14,225 nucleotides of DNA from Pavlovales sp. CCMP2436 (taxonomy: Eukaryota > Haptophyta > Pavlovophyceae > Pavlovales): contig MU631379.1 in assembly GCA_026770615.1 (NCBI GenBank), positions 366,759 through 380,983 on the forward strand, written 5' to 3'. A model generated the notes under the pieces. The model saw only the letters and a program-made list of their open reading frames with translations, was not told where the DNA came from and ran no database searches. This document shows positions 8,656-14,225 of the stretch, piece by piece. How positions within the stretch are numbered: position 1 is the first letter of the stretch; each line of letters starts with the position of its first letter. Made by a program: the position numbers and the translations under genes.

Positions 8656-9329
8656 ATGGCGCGGCGTGCCGGCATCGGCAGGCAGTTCAAGAAGGGCGCG
8701 AAGGACCCCAGGGTGCTCGCGTCGGTGGTGCAGCGCACAGCGGAGCGCCAGGCGGCCGGCCCGCCGCGCGGGCCGCCCACGGTCGACCCATCGGAGCGCA
8801 AGCGCACGCGCAAGAGCACGAAGAAGGCGGCGGCGGTGGACGGGCGCAGGCGCATGCGCGTCAGCGAGACCGACGAGCGCACGGCCATCAAGGTTGTTTT
8901 CGACATGCTCGGCCGGCCGCCGGAGGCGGAGAGGGACGGGCGCGGCGGCACAGCGACGCGGATCATGCAGGGCCTCAACCTCAACGGCTCGCCGCGCAAG
9001 GTCAAGCGCACGCTCGTGGCGATCCAGGAGGGGGGGACGGACTGGGACCCGAGCGCTGGGAGTGCACGCGGTGGGCGCAAAAAAAACTCGGGCAGCTCGA
9101 CTGCGAGATCGGCGCGGACCAGCTCGCGCAGGGCCTCGGGCTGGGCCAGACGCTGCACAACGTCAACGACATACTCCGCAAGGCGGGCAAGTCGGAGGTG
9201 TGCAAAACGACCCTCCGCGACAACGTGAAGGTGCAGATCGAGGCAGTGCGGCAGAGGACGTGCAAACGACCCACCGGCGGCAAGGAGTGGATGGACAAGG
9301 CGCAGCAGCTCTCCGACGACGAGGAGTAG
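8656..9329 (+). pseudogene. Helix-turn-helix DNA-binding protein of transposase type, one frameshift
   Basis: From ATG 8656 (MARRAGIGRQFKKGAKDPRV) there is a basic N-terminus, a linker with RKRTRKSTKK, and then a first helical domain: DERTAIKVVFDMLGRPPEA, a glycine-rich turn, and IMQGLNLNGSPRKVKRTLVA, which looks like helix-turn-helix. Within about 9030-9075 (G7 at 9030-9036, A8 at 9079-9086) the frame shifts by one base. Coding then resumes as LGQLDCEIGADQLAQGLGLG, VNDILRKAGKSEVCKTTLRD, and ends KRPTGGKEWMDKAQQLSDDE at TAG 9327-9329. The second part resembles the second helix-turn-helix seen ahead of DDE domains in algal IS630/Tc1-type transposases (recalled pattern, not searched). Total length is 674 nt, one base short of a whole frame. 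No catalytic aspartates follow. The shift could be a consensus error in the homopolymers. Confidence 0.55.
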
Positions 9330-9450
9330 GGGCGCTTCAGACTGTCATGAACTCTCGCTAGGAGGGCCCGGCCGAGCGCCCGTCCGCGTTGAACGGAGCG
9401 GACGGCCATGATTTTTTAAGTTTTCTAAGCCTGGGACCAGAAACCGCACC

Positions 9451-9890
9451 CCCCTGTATGTTTCGACATGCTTAGCTAGGATCTATCGCTACTATTGAGA
9501 CTCCAGAATTCAACAAGTCAGCAGGGTGCGGGTAGCGCACACTGGTCGCGTGTGACTTGAGAGTCGGTACATGGGATCACGGGCAATAAGAAGGGCGAAT
9601 ATTGAGCTTGAGGCTGAGTTTCTTACAAATTTCATACAAACAATGCGTAAATATATATATAAACAATGCAAAAAACGAGGCTCAGCTTTTTCGCGCTACG
9701 GCTTCTTATTGCCCGCAACACCCTGTATTCATTTTTTTTGTAATAGTAGAGATGATGTGTGGTACAGTGGGCTTAGCTAGAACCTAAGACTCCAGAGTAC
9801 ACCAAAGTTGGCCAGCGCGCCGTACTGCTGCCAGCAAGCCGCGGTTACCGCACACCGGTCTTGCGACTATATGTACTTGAGAGTCGATTG
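9451..9890 (+). repeat. Two diverged direct repeat units flanking the small element
   Basis: Unit 1 (about 9451-9567) runs CCCCTGTATG, GCTTAGCTAGGATCTA, GACTCCAGA, GCGCACACTGGTC, ACTTGAGAGTCG. Unit 2 (about 9721-9890) runs CCCTGTATT, GCTTAGCTAGAACCTA, GACTCCAGA, CGCACACCGGTC, TACTTGAGAGTCG, in the same order with indels. The small inverted-repeat element at 9568-9727 lies exactly between the units. This may be a duplicated insertion target or an older element copied in tandem. Confidence 0.65.
9568..9727 (+). mobile_element. MITE copy 1 (160 bp), TACAGGG-type termini
   Basis: The termini are TACATGGG...CGGGCAATAAGAAG (9568-9593) and CTTCTTATTGCCCG...CCCTGTA (9702-9727), inverted with small differences. 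Inside are GAGGCTGAGTTTCTTA and CATACAAACAATGC, then AAACAATGCAAAAAA and GAGGCTCAG. The whole layout is colinear with the reverse complement of 11544-11715. It has no coding capacity. TA-flanked CAGGG termini suggest a non-autonomous Tc1/mariner-type element, possibly mobilised by an element like the one at 8277-9458. Confidence 0.75.
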
Positions 9891-9926
9891 TAATTTTTTA
9901 TATGAAAAAGAAAATAGCGCGCGCGG

Positions 9927-9949
9927 TTACCACAGGCTCCCTGTGGTAA
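9927..9949. repeat. Perfect 10-bp hairpin, 3-nt loop
   Basis: TTACCACAGG, loop CTC, CCTGTGGTAA. The arm sequence partly recurs as TTCCACAGGGAGG near 9993, at the start of the next direct-repeat group. There is no U tract and no gene ending here, so I do not call it a terminator. Confidence 0.7.
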
Positions 9950-10001
9950 TAACAAATCACGCGATTGATTCAATAACAAATTAGAACAAAGGTTCCACAG
10001 G

Positions 10002-10126
10002 GAGGATGCGAGGCGGGTCTCGTCCAAGTGGTTCCAGTTCACAAAAACGGTACGTTTGCAGCTCCCCTTCTCCCGATGGGAAAAAAGACCAGCCCGTTAG
10101 GGGGGGGGGAGAGAAGAAAGAAGAAA

Positions 10127-10158
<32 letters not shown>

Positions 10159-10330
10159 GAGGAGGAGGATGCGAGGCGGTTCTTAACCAAGTGGCTCCAG
10201 TTCGAATTATTGGTACGCTTGTGGCTTGTTCTATAGGGGTCCGGGGGGGGGGGGGAGTGCGTCCAAGTGGTTCAAGTTTAAGGGAGTTTTACGGATGTAG
10301 GGGAGTTGTTCCAGCTCACGAAACGCAGTA
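10002..10330 (+). repeat. Diverged tandem direct repeats with GA and G tracts between them
   Basis: GAGGATGCGAGGCGG...CCAAGTGG(T/C)TCCAGTTC...GGTACG(T/C)TTG is present at about 10002-10062 and again at 10165-10225. Shorter copies of the GTCCAAGTGGTTCAAGTT part lie at about 10259-10280 and of GTTGTTCCAGCTCACGAAA at about 10304-10323. Between the first two is a purine tract (about 10088-10164, GA-rich after a G9 run) and between the second and third a G14 run (about 10243-10255). The reading frames across this stretch come from the repeats and are not considered genes. Confidence 0.7.
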
Positions 10331-10345
10331 AAAACCTGATAACAT

Positions 10346-10420
10346 CACTGCACTACCCCAAACCCCCCCCACCTCTCTCTATACGACGGTATGCCCACTG
10401 GCTGCCCACTGCACTACCCC
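10346..10420 (+). repeat. Two 14-bp direct repeats at the edge of the polymerase relic
   Basis: CACTGCACTACCCC occurs at 10346-10359 and 10407-10420. The second copy overlaps the downstream end of the polymerase-like relic frame. No matching copy is seen at the relic's other end near 11240, so it is not shown to be a target-site duplication. Confidence 0.6.
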
Positions 10421-11240
10421 TGAAAATTAATGAAGCCAGCCAACTTACTTAATTTATACGGCATTACAGCACGCTCAAATAGTTCGTCAGCTTCTTCTTC
10501 GATAAATGGGATGTCTTAACTAACGAATTTATCAATCATTTCAGCATAAATATTTTCTGGCTTATAATTCTAAATTTAAACGAAATAGCCAATCCAGTCG
10601 TTTGATAAATGTGTGTGTTAATTTCCTTGATAAGCTTATCCTTATCATATTTTATTTTAAACGGTGGGATGCATAGACCGTCATATTCCAATCGATACCT
10701 ATATGGTAGCATTACGCCTTTTTTCAATAACAGAACCGCAACAATATGTAGTATATGGTTTTCAATAATCTGAAACCAATACGACGCGGTACTACCCTTC
10801 TTTTCATATGGTTTTTTACTATCTTTCGTAACTTTTGCGATAAGACTCTTGTTATTTTTATAAACCTCATTATTAAACCGTATGATATCATTTTTAAAAT
10901 TTGTAATAAAATCTAATCTCATTGTTGTATTACGTAGGTTCTTATATTTTTCCACCTTTCTTGGATCGCTCAATACTTTCTCCCATGTCGTAAATTCACT
11001 GCCGTAAATAATTGCGTTAAACAGCATTTTTACATCGCCATCGTCTAAAATATTATCTGCGTCGGCACTATAATACTCTGATGTCTATTTAACAATAGTG
11101 TCAAAATTGTCGATATAGTACTGTACACCAATGAGTGGAGTCATGCCACAAGTTTTAACCATTTTGACCGCAATAGTGGGGTGTCCTTTAACCATGTCTA
11201 AATCAGAATAGCTACTATAATGGCGTGCATTTATCTCTTC
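10414..11240 (-). pseudogene. Family-A-type DNA polymerase palm fragment, virophage/PLV-like, decayed
   Basis: This is AT-rich and unlike its GC-rich surroundings. On the minus strand one frame is open from 11240 (after TAA) to 10536 except for TAG at 11087-11085. Three landmarks of a family A palm occur in order and in the same frame. Motif A position: YSDLDMVKGHP (11210-11178) with candidate acidic D. Motif B: KMLFNAIIYG (11030-11001), with the K-x7-YG spacing of bacterial Pol I. Motif C position: RLEYDGLCIPP (Asp at 10682-10680), where Pol I-type enzymes have HDE. The HP...YIDNFD...W order resembles the polymerases (often called TVpol) of virophages and polinton-like viruses of algae; that comparison is from memory. 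Near 10565 the frame shifts and continues as KPENIYAEMIDKFV, meets TAA at 10518-10516, and then reads DIPFIEEEADELFERAVMPY to TAG 10416-10414. N-terminal domains are missing. It is an endogenous, non-functional remnant. Confidence 0.65.
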
Positions 11241-11543
11241 TTATATGTATAGTAGAGATATATGCAGAGTTCACCTGCCTTTCAGCTCTGGAAATATGCA
11301 ATGGGCTCGGCTTGGCGCCTAACCAATCCAGCGCAGAGCAAGCGATCGATCGCTAGTATTACCCAACCCTGGCCGGCAAAGAAGAGTGCCGTCTTAAATA
11401 TTTGAACAATACACACAAGTACGTACGCCTTGTCGAATTAGGTATACATGACACGTCGGGCTGTTGCCATCTACATGACCACTCGCGGACAGTATGCCAA
11501 TCCGCTATCGATCCACCGTATATTAATGTTATAGTGATAATAA
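11241..11543. other. Non-coding spacer between polymerase relic and MITE copy 2
   Basis: Mixed composition, no reading frame of protein character and no inverted termini recognised. A small ATCGATCGAT palindrome lies near 11345. The minus-strand frame at 11628-11359 mostly crosses the MITE and this spacer and is not supported. Confidence 0.4.
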
Positions 11544-11715
11544 ATACAGGGGATCGCTGGAAATAAATAACCGTCGTGTTAAGAAACTGAGCCTCTTTTT
11601 TTGCATTGTTTGTATGTAATTTAAGCAAATTTAAGCATTGTTTGTATGTAATTTGCTAAGAAACTCAGCCTCAGCCTCAAAAAGCGCCGTTTTTATTGCC
11701 CGCGATCCCCTGTAT
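11544..11715 (-). mobile_element. MITE copy 2 (172 bp), inverted relative to copy 1
   Basis: The termini ATACAGGGGATCGC (11544-11557) and GCGATCCCCTGTAT (11702-11715) are perfect 14-bp inverted repeats. Read on the minus strand it shares with 9568-9727, in order, GGGCAATAA, GAGGCTGAGTTTCTTA, CATACAAACAATGC (here twice), AAAAAA(A/C)GAGGCTCAG and the closing terminus. Ends of the form TA-CAGGGG...CCCCTG-TA fit a TA-target element. Confidence 0.8.
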
Positions 11716-11957
11716 GCGAAAGGTTATGCTAATAAACCTGTGTGAGTATGATGTTCTGAGTTTTTTTATACACTCTAATAATTCTTTTGACGCCTCCCCA
11801 CTTACAGCCCCTGGTCGGGGGCGTAGGGGCATACGTGCAATGACGTAAACCATGTTTATACTTGTATCCTTACATTTAATTCTTTGAATGAATATTAGCA
11901 AGTAAATAATGAGCACTTGCTGTATTGTTTTCAATCGGTCAGCAGGCTCTTGCACTC
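11716..11957 (-). other. Possible relic frame, unrecognised
   Basis: A minus-strand frame from ATG 11955 is open into the MITE (to 11677). Its middle, including RMPLRPRPGAVSGEASKELL and ECIKKLRT, has some protein character, but its ends are AT-rich and the last codons come from the MITE. I assign no function. It may be an old fragment cut by the MITE insertion. Confidence 0.2.
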
Positions 11958-12754
11958 TCAGATATATGGCGGACGGGGCCGGTATGCCCCTCGGAAGCAG
12001 CCAGAAGTTGGGATGTTAGCGTCAGAGCAAATGACGCTCCTAGCACATCGCCCACGTAGCGATAAATTTACTTGGCGAGCTAGCGAAGGGCTCAAAGCGG
12101 TGTGCGAGCTGCCAGGTCGCCAAAACAGGTACCCATAACATCTAGAGACGCCGCGCCGGCGGAGCGCAAACGGACATGCGGCGAGGGGCAGTATGAGTAG
12201 CGCGTCGGGGACGCCAAATAGGAGCACATCCCGTACGATCGGCACGAATGTCAGCACCAGTGAGCCAGCGTATAGCAGGTGGTAGCGAGCAGCTGAGATG
12301 ATGCCCTTGCGTACGAGTGTCATCAAGAGCGCAGCTGACTGAATGGGTAGTAGCACGACGAATGGATAGCACGAGTTGACGCACATTACGCAGCCGAGCG
12401 TCGCGGTGTACTGCGAGCAGAAGGGGTGGTGTTGCAGAGCATGGGAAGGGAGTGTAAGGGTGTACTTCTATCACAGCCAGCAAGATTGAGCGTGTATTGG
12501 CAACTGACTGTAAGCGTAAAATAGCTTAAGCGCGTTCGCATTTCTATGGCCAATTGTTCGGATACGGCATCGTGGCAGTGGTAGACTCATGTTTGTCAGC
12601 GGGAAGGCGCAGGCTGGCGGTAGCGAGATCGGCCACGCGCATCGCCGTGAGCGCGACGAGAGCCAAGCCGCCAATTGCTCACGCGCGTGAGGGGGGGGTG
12701 GGCGCATAGCAATGTACGTCAGCGAGAAACTGAGCACGGAGCGTAGGCCAACCA

Positions 12755-12854
12755 CTGAGGAGAGGGGGGGAAGGTGGGGGGAGGGGGGGGGGGGTCAGAG
12801 GGGCACCCGGCGCGCACAGCCTGGGTTTAGAGTCGGGGAGCTGGAGCCGCTCAC
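12755..12854 (-). other. 100-bp GT-AG intron with long C tracts
   Basis: The donor ATTG|GTGAGC at 12854 and acceptor CTCTCCTCAG at 12755 give a phase-1 junction that completes a Val codon and joins two open frames of the membrane domain. The coding strand is poly-C interrupted by T and A, so the plus strand carries several long G runs (about 12763-12794) able to form a G-quadruplex. Confidence 0.8.
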
Positions 12855-13158
12855 CAATATTGTGCGCGCGAAATTCCTGCCAGACCATGGGCTTGGAAGC
12901 TATACTCTCCTTCGGCACGTGGAAGCGGAGGCTCGAAGCCGATAATGCGCCATGCGGTAGCACGGCAGCAAAGCCGATATTGCCAGTGGCTGCAAAGCCG
13001 CCTGTTGGAGCGCTGCAGAACAGAGCGACGTACCGAGCGAGGAAGTGGAGGAGGGCCAAGACACCCAGGATCTTATGGACGGGAGGGCGACGATCCTCCT
13101 CGGTGGGAAGCTTGCTGCGCAGCTCCACGCCCTCCACTGTGGGCTGGGCGAGGTGCGT

Positions 13159-13190
13159 GGCCTGCACGCTGGCCTGCACGCTGGCCTGCA
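13159..13190. repeat. 12-bp tandem repeat in the b5 linker
   Basis: GGCCTGCACGCT occurs twice and then GGCCTGCA. On the minus strand it encodes QASVQASVQA between the heme-binding domain and the first membrane segment. In-frame length variation here would be expected. Confidence 0.75.
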
Positions 13191-13489
13191 CTGCCGGCAC
13201 TAGAAAGCGCTGCAGTAGAGCCACTGCTTCCTTTGAGTGGTGCGCGCCCTCAAATGCGGCTGTCGCGTCCTTGCCGTGCTGGCGTCTTAGCACGGACGCA
13301 CCGCCAGGGTGCTCGCGAGCCCAGCTCGTAAAGTTGCAGCGACTTCCGGCGATGATGATGACGAGCTCATCCGTGTCCGAGTCCGCCGGACCTGCGGGCT
13401 TGGGCGAGTCGAGTCGCGCACCGGCGCGGCCGGCAGCAAGTTGCGCACCGGCGATGGCGTGAGCAGAAGTGCCGGGCGGTCTAGGTCAA

Positions 13490-13807
13490 AGCACAGCAGG
13501 CGCGGTCGGGGCGGGTGGGCGGTGCCGAGCACTTATGATCGTGGCGAGGATCGCGGGCGAGATCAATCGGGCGTTCAGTGGACGGAAATGGATACTGTAA
13601 TTCTAGATATTTTCACACTACCAGTTTGAGTATCTCACCTTTTTAAAATTTTAATATGGGAAGCATGGCCGTCAGAGCAGTGCGACGAAGCCTATAGCGA
13701 CTGCTCCGGCGGCCGCGTGGCGCGGAGGCCAGCCTAGAGTACCCACTCCGCCGCTCTGCCGGCCTGCCCACTCCGACGGCTGAGGCGAGGCCCGGATTTT
13801 AAGAGTT
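13490..13807. promoter_or_regulatory. Candidate divergent promoter region
   Basis: This lies between the minus-strand b5/membrane gene and the plus-strand gene starting at 13808. Most of it is GC-rich, but 13597-13657 is markedly AT-rich, with TTTTTAAAATTTTAATATGG (about 13640-13659), the only TATA-like stretch near either start. The b5 gene's missing N-terminal exon may also lie here; I could not identify it. Confidence 0.35.
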
Positions 13808-14161
13808 ATGCCTAGCACGTTGCGCATGCTGATCGGTCTCGCGAGCGTCTTCGCACTCGCCCGCCCGCGCCTTGCCGCGCACGCCTCCAGGCGCCTCGTC
13901 CGCATGGCGTCATCGTCGACCGCCTCGACGCCAACCTACGCGCGCGTGGACGGTCTCTCGCAGCACTGGAACCCGATTCGCGCGCGTGTCCTCAAACACA
14001 CACACACGCTACAAGGTACCCACCCCCCTCTCTCTTTCTCTCTATCTATCGCTCTCTCCCTCCCCCTCCCACCCCTCGCCCCTCTCTGAAGTGACTGTGT
14101 CCTCTTTGTATGCAGTGGCGCGCGGGGACACTCCAAGCACGCCCGCGGACGGCGACGCGCG
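13808..14161 (+). CDS. Unrecognised protein with N-terminal targeting sequence, partial (two exons, runs off right edge)
   Basis: Exon 1 is 13808-14015 and exon 2 is 14116-14161; the intron between them is GT-AG and the junction is phase 1 (G|TG, Val). The N-terminus MPSTLRMLIGLASVFALARP is a short basic start, a hydrophobic core (residues about 7-20) and an Ala/Arg/Ser-rich stretch (HASRRLVRMASSSTASTPT). This fits a signal peptide followed by a transit-like segment, as on plastid-bound proteins of secondary-plastid algae, or a simple secretory or mitochondrial presequence. The mature part begins YARVDGLSQHWNPIRARVLK, which I do not recognise. Exon 2 adds VARGDTPSTPADGDA and ends at a second GTACGC donor at 14162, followed by poly-C. 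ATG 13808 is the first in frame after the AT-rich upstream region. Intact as far as it can be read. Confidence 0.6.
14016..14115 (+). other. 100-bp GT-AG intron, C/T-rich
   Basis: The donor ACAAG|GTACCC at 14016 and acceptor TTTGTATGCAG at 14115 flank a coding strand made of C runs and CT repeats for its first three quarters. The frame stays open when it is removed. Its length equals that of the intron at 12755-12854. Confidence 0.75.
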
Positions 14162-14186
14162 GTACGCAGCCCCCCCCCCCCTATCC

Positions 14187-14225
<39 letters not shown>
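14162..14225 (+). repeat. Poly-C tract, probable start of an intron at the right edge
   Basis: GTACGCAG is followed by C runs to the window end with only CTATCCA interrupting. It follows the same GTAC-then-pyrimidine pattern as the introns at 14016 and at the left edge (minus strand). The last bases are a pure C homopolymer, where an assembly would be expected to stop. Confidence 0.5.

Larger units (their letters stand above)
8277..9458. mobile_element. Probable Tc1/mariner-like DNA transposon, 1.18 kb
   Basis: TACAGGGGGG at 8277-8286 is matched by its exact reverse complement CCCCCCTGTA at 9449-9458, and the next bases are partly matched (CAC versus TGC). If TA is the duplicated target, the termini begin CAGGGGGG; TA duplication is the hallmark of the Tc1/mariner (IS630) superfamily. 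The interior carries a helix-turn-helix DNA-binding ORF of the kind found at the N-terminus of such transposases. No DDE catalytic domain follows, so the copy is incomplete or non-autonomous. The TACAGGG termini resemble those of the two small elements at 9568 and 11544. A match in a G run could be chance. Confidence 0.45.
11958..13489 (-). pseudogene. Cytochrome b5 domain fused to a polytopic membrane domain, disrupted
   Basis: The frame is open from 13489 (after TGA), with a possible CAG acceptor near 13405, so the N-terminal exon is not seen. The b5 core is clear: LVIIIAGSRCNFTSW, then HPGG (His codon 13311-13309), GKDATAAF, and AHHS. The second His of HHS (13239-13237) is 24 residues after the HPGG His, exactly the spacing of the two heme ligands in cytochrome b5. 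After a linker with a QASV repeat come hydrophobic segments KILGVLALLHFLARYVALFC, a second near SSLRFHVP, and WQEFRAHNI. Intron 1 (12854-12755) joins AHNI to VVGLRSVLSFSLTYIAM in phase. Next, GGLALVALTAMRVADLATAS...MPYPNNWP lies in another frame, and LKLFYAYSQ back in the first, so two opposite frameshifts are needed. Exon 3 begins at 12410 after CTGCTCGCAG and reads YTATLGCVMCVNSCYPFVVL, then ARYHLLYAGSLVLTFVPIV to about 12150; the frame ends at 11958. The donor before exon 3 is not canonical in frame. Likely a membrane electron-transfer or lipid-related protein; function unknown. Confidence 0.65.

Noticed and set aside
8634..9409. Minus-strand ORFs of 174 and 135 residues opposite the helix-turn-helix gene
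   Set aside because: They are antisense shadows; the plus-strand reading has patterned helices and recovers after a single one-base shift.
9927..9949. Hairpin as a transcription terminator
   Set aside because: No T tract follows and no gene ends nearby; the context is eukaryotic repeat DNA.
10006..10236. 76-residue plus-strand ORF rich in K, R and E
   Set aside because: It is translated GA microsatellite and direct-repeat sequence; the protein composition follows from the tract.
12860..13629. Plus-strand ORFs opposite the cytochrome b5/membrane gene
   Set aside because: They are antisense to a gene with unambiguous b5 heme-ligand spacing and show no domain of their own.
1..14225. tRNA or rRNA genes
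   Set aside because: I scanned both strands for T-loop and acceptor-like patterns (GGTTCRA-type blocks) and for rRNA-like conserved stretches and found none that fold or extend.

Overview
The window looks like nuclear DNA of a single-celled eukaryote, most likely a GC-rich microalga. I cannot place the lineage (haptophyte or ochrophyte-type is only a guess). The evidence is GT-AG introns interrupting the best genes, introns that on the coding strand are long C or C/T tracts, no bacterial-style operons, and abundant transposon debris. Both window edges are homopolymers (G18 at the left, a long C run at the right). Each lies just beyond a splice-donor-like GTAC, so the window appears to stop inside an intron at both ends.

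Layout, left to right. (1) 59-1319, minus: a GC-rich gene for an alpha-helical-repeat protein, with an intron at 453-295 and a second intron running off the edge. (2) About 1340-4152, plus: a truncated retroelement-like ORF with an RNase H-type domain, a CCHC zinc knuckle and a tail of 23-residue repeats, broken by one GAG-to-TAG stop. (3) 4608-4747 and 5002-5241: inverted-repeat elements. (4) 5298-6647, plus: an F-box protein pseudogene whose lesions can be located, including an exact 7-bp tandem duplication. (5) 6648-8245: mostly AT-rich, no convincing gene. (6) 8277-9458: a probable Tc1/mariner-like transposon with a TACAGGGGGG inverted terminus at each end. It holds a helix-turn-helix DNA-binding ORF (frameshifted) and a divergent relic reading frame. 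(7) 9568-9727 and 11544-11715: two copies, in opposite orientation, of one small non-autonomous element with related TACAGGG termini, among diverged direct repeats and GA/G tracts. (8) 10414-11240, minus: an AT-rich island carrying a decayed DNA polymerase with family-A palm motifs, in a form that resembles polymerases of virophages and related small algal viruses. (9) 11958-13489, minus: a cytochrome b5 domain fused to a polytopic membrane domain, with one clean 100-bp intron and then frameshifts and an unclear splice site. (10) 13808-14161, plus: the first two exons of an unrecognised, probably targeted or secreted protein that runs off the right edge.

The genes do not form a pathway. The window is a gene-poor accessory stretch between two host genes reading outward off both ends. 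Its middle is made of retroelement, DNA-transposon and viral remnants and at least one dead host-type gene. Several lesions lie in homopolymers (C4 at 6507-6510, G7 and A8 near 9030-9080, C runs near 12690), so some frameshifts could be consensus errors. The in-frame stops and the 7-bp duplication are harder to explain that way.
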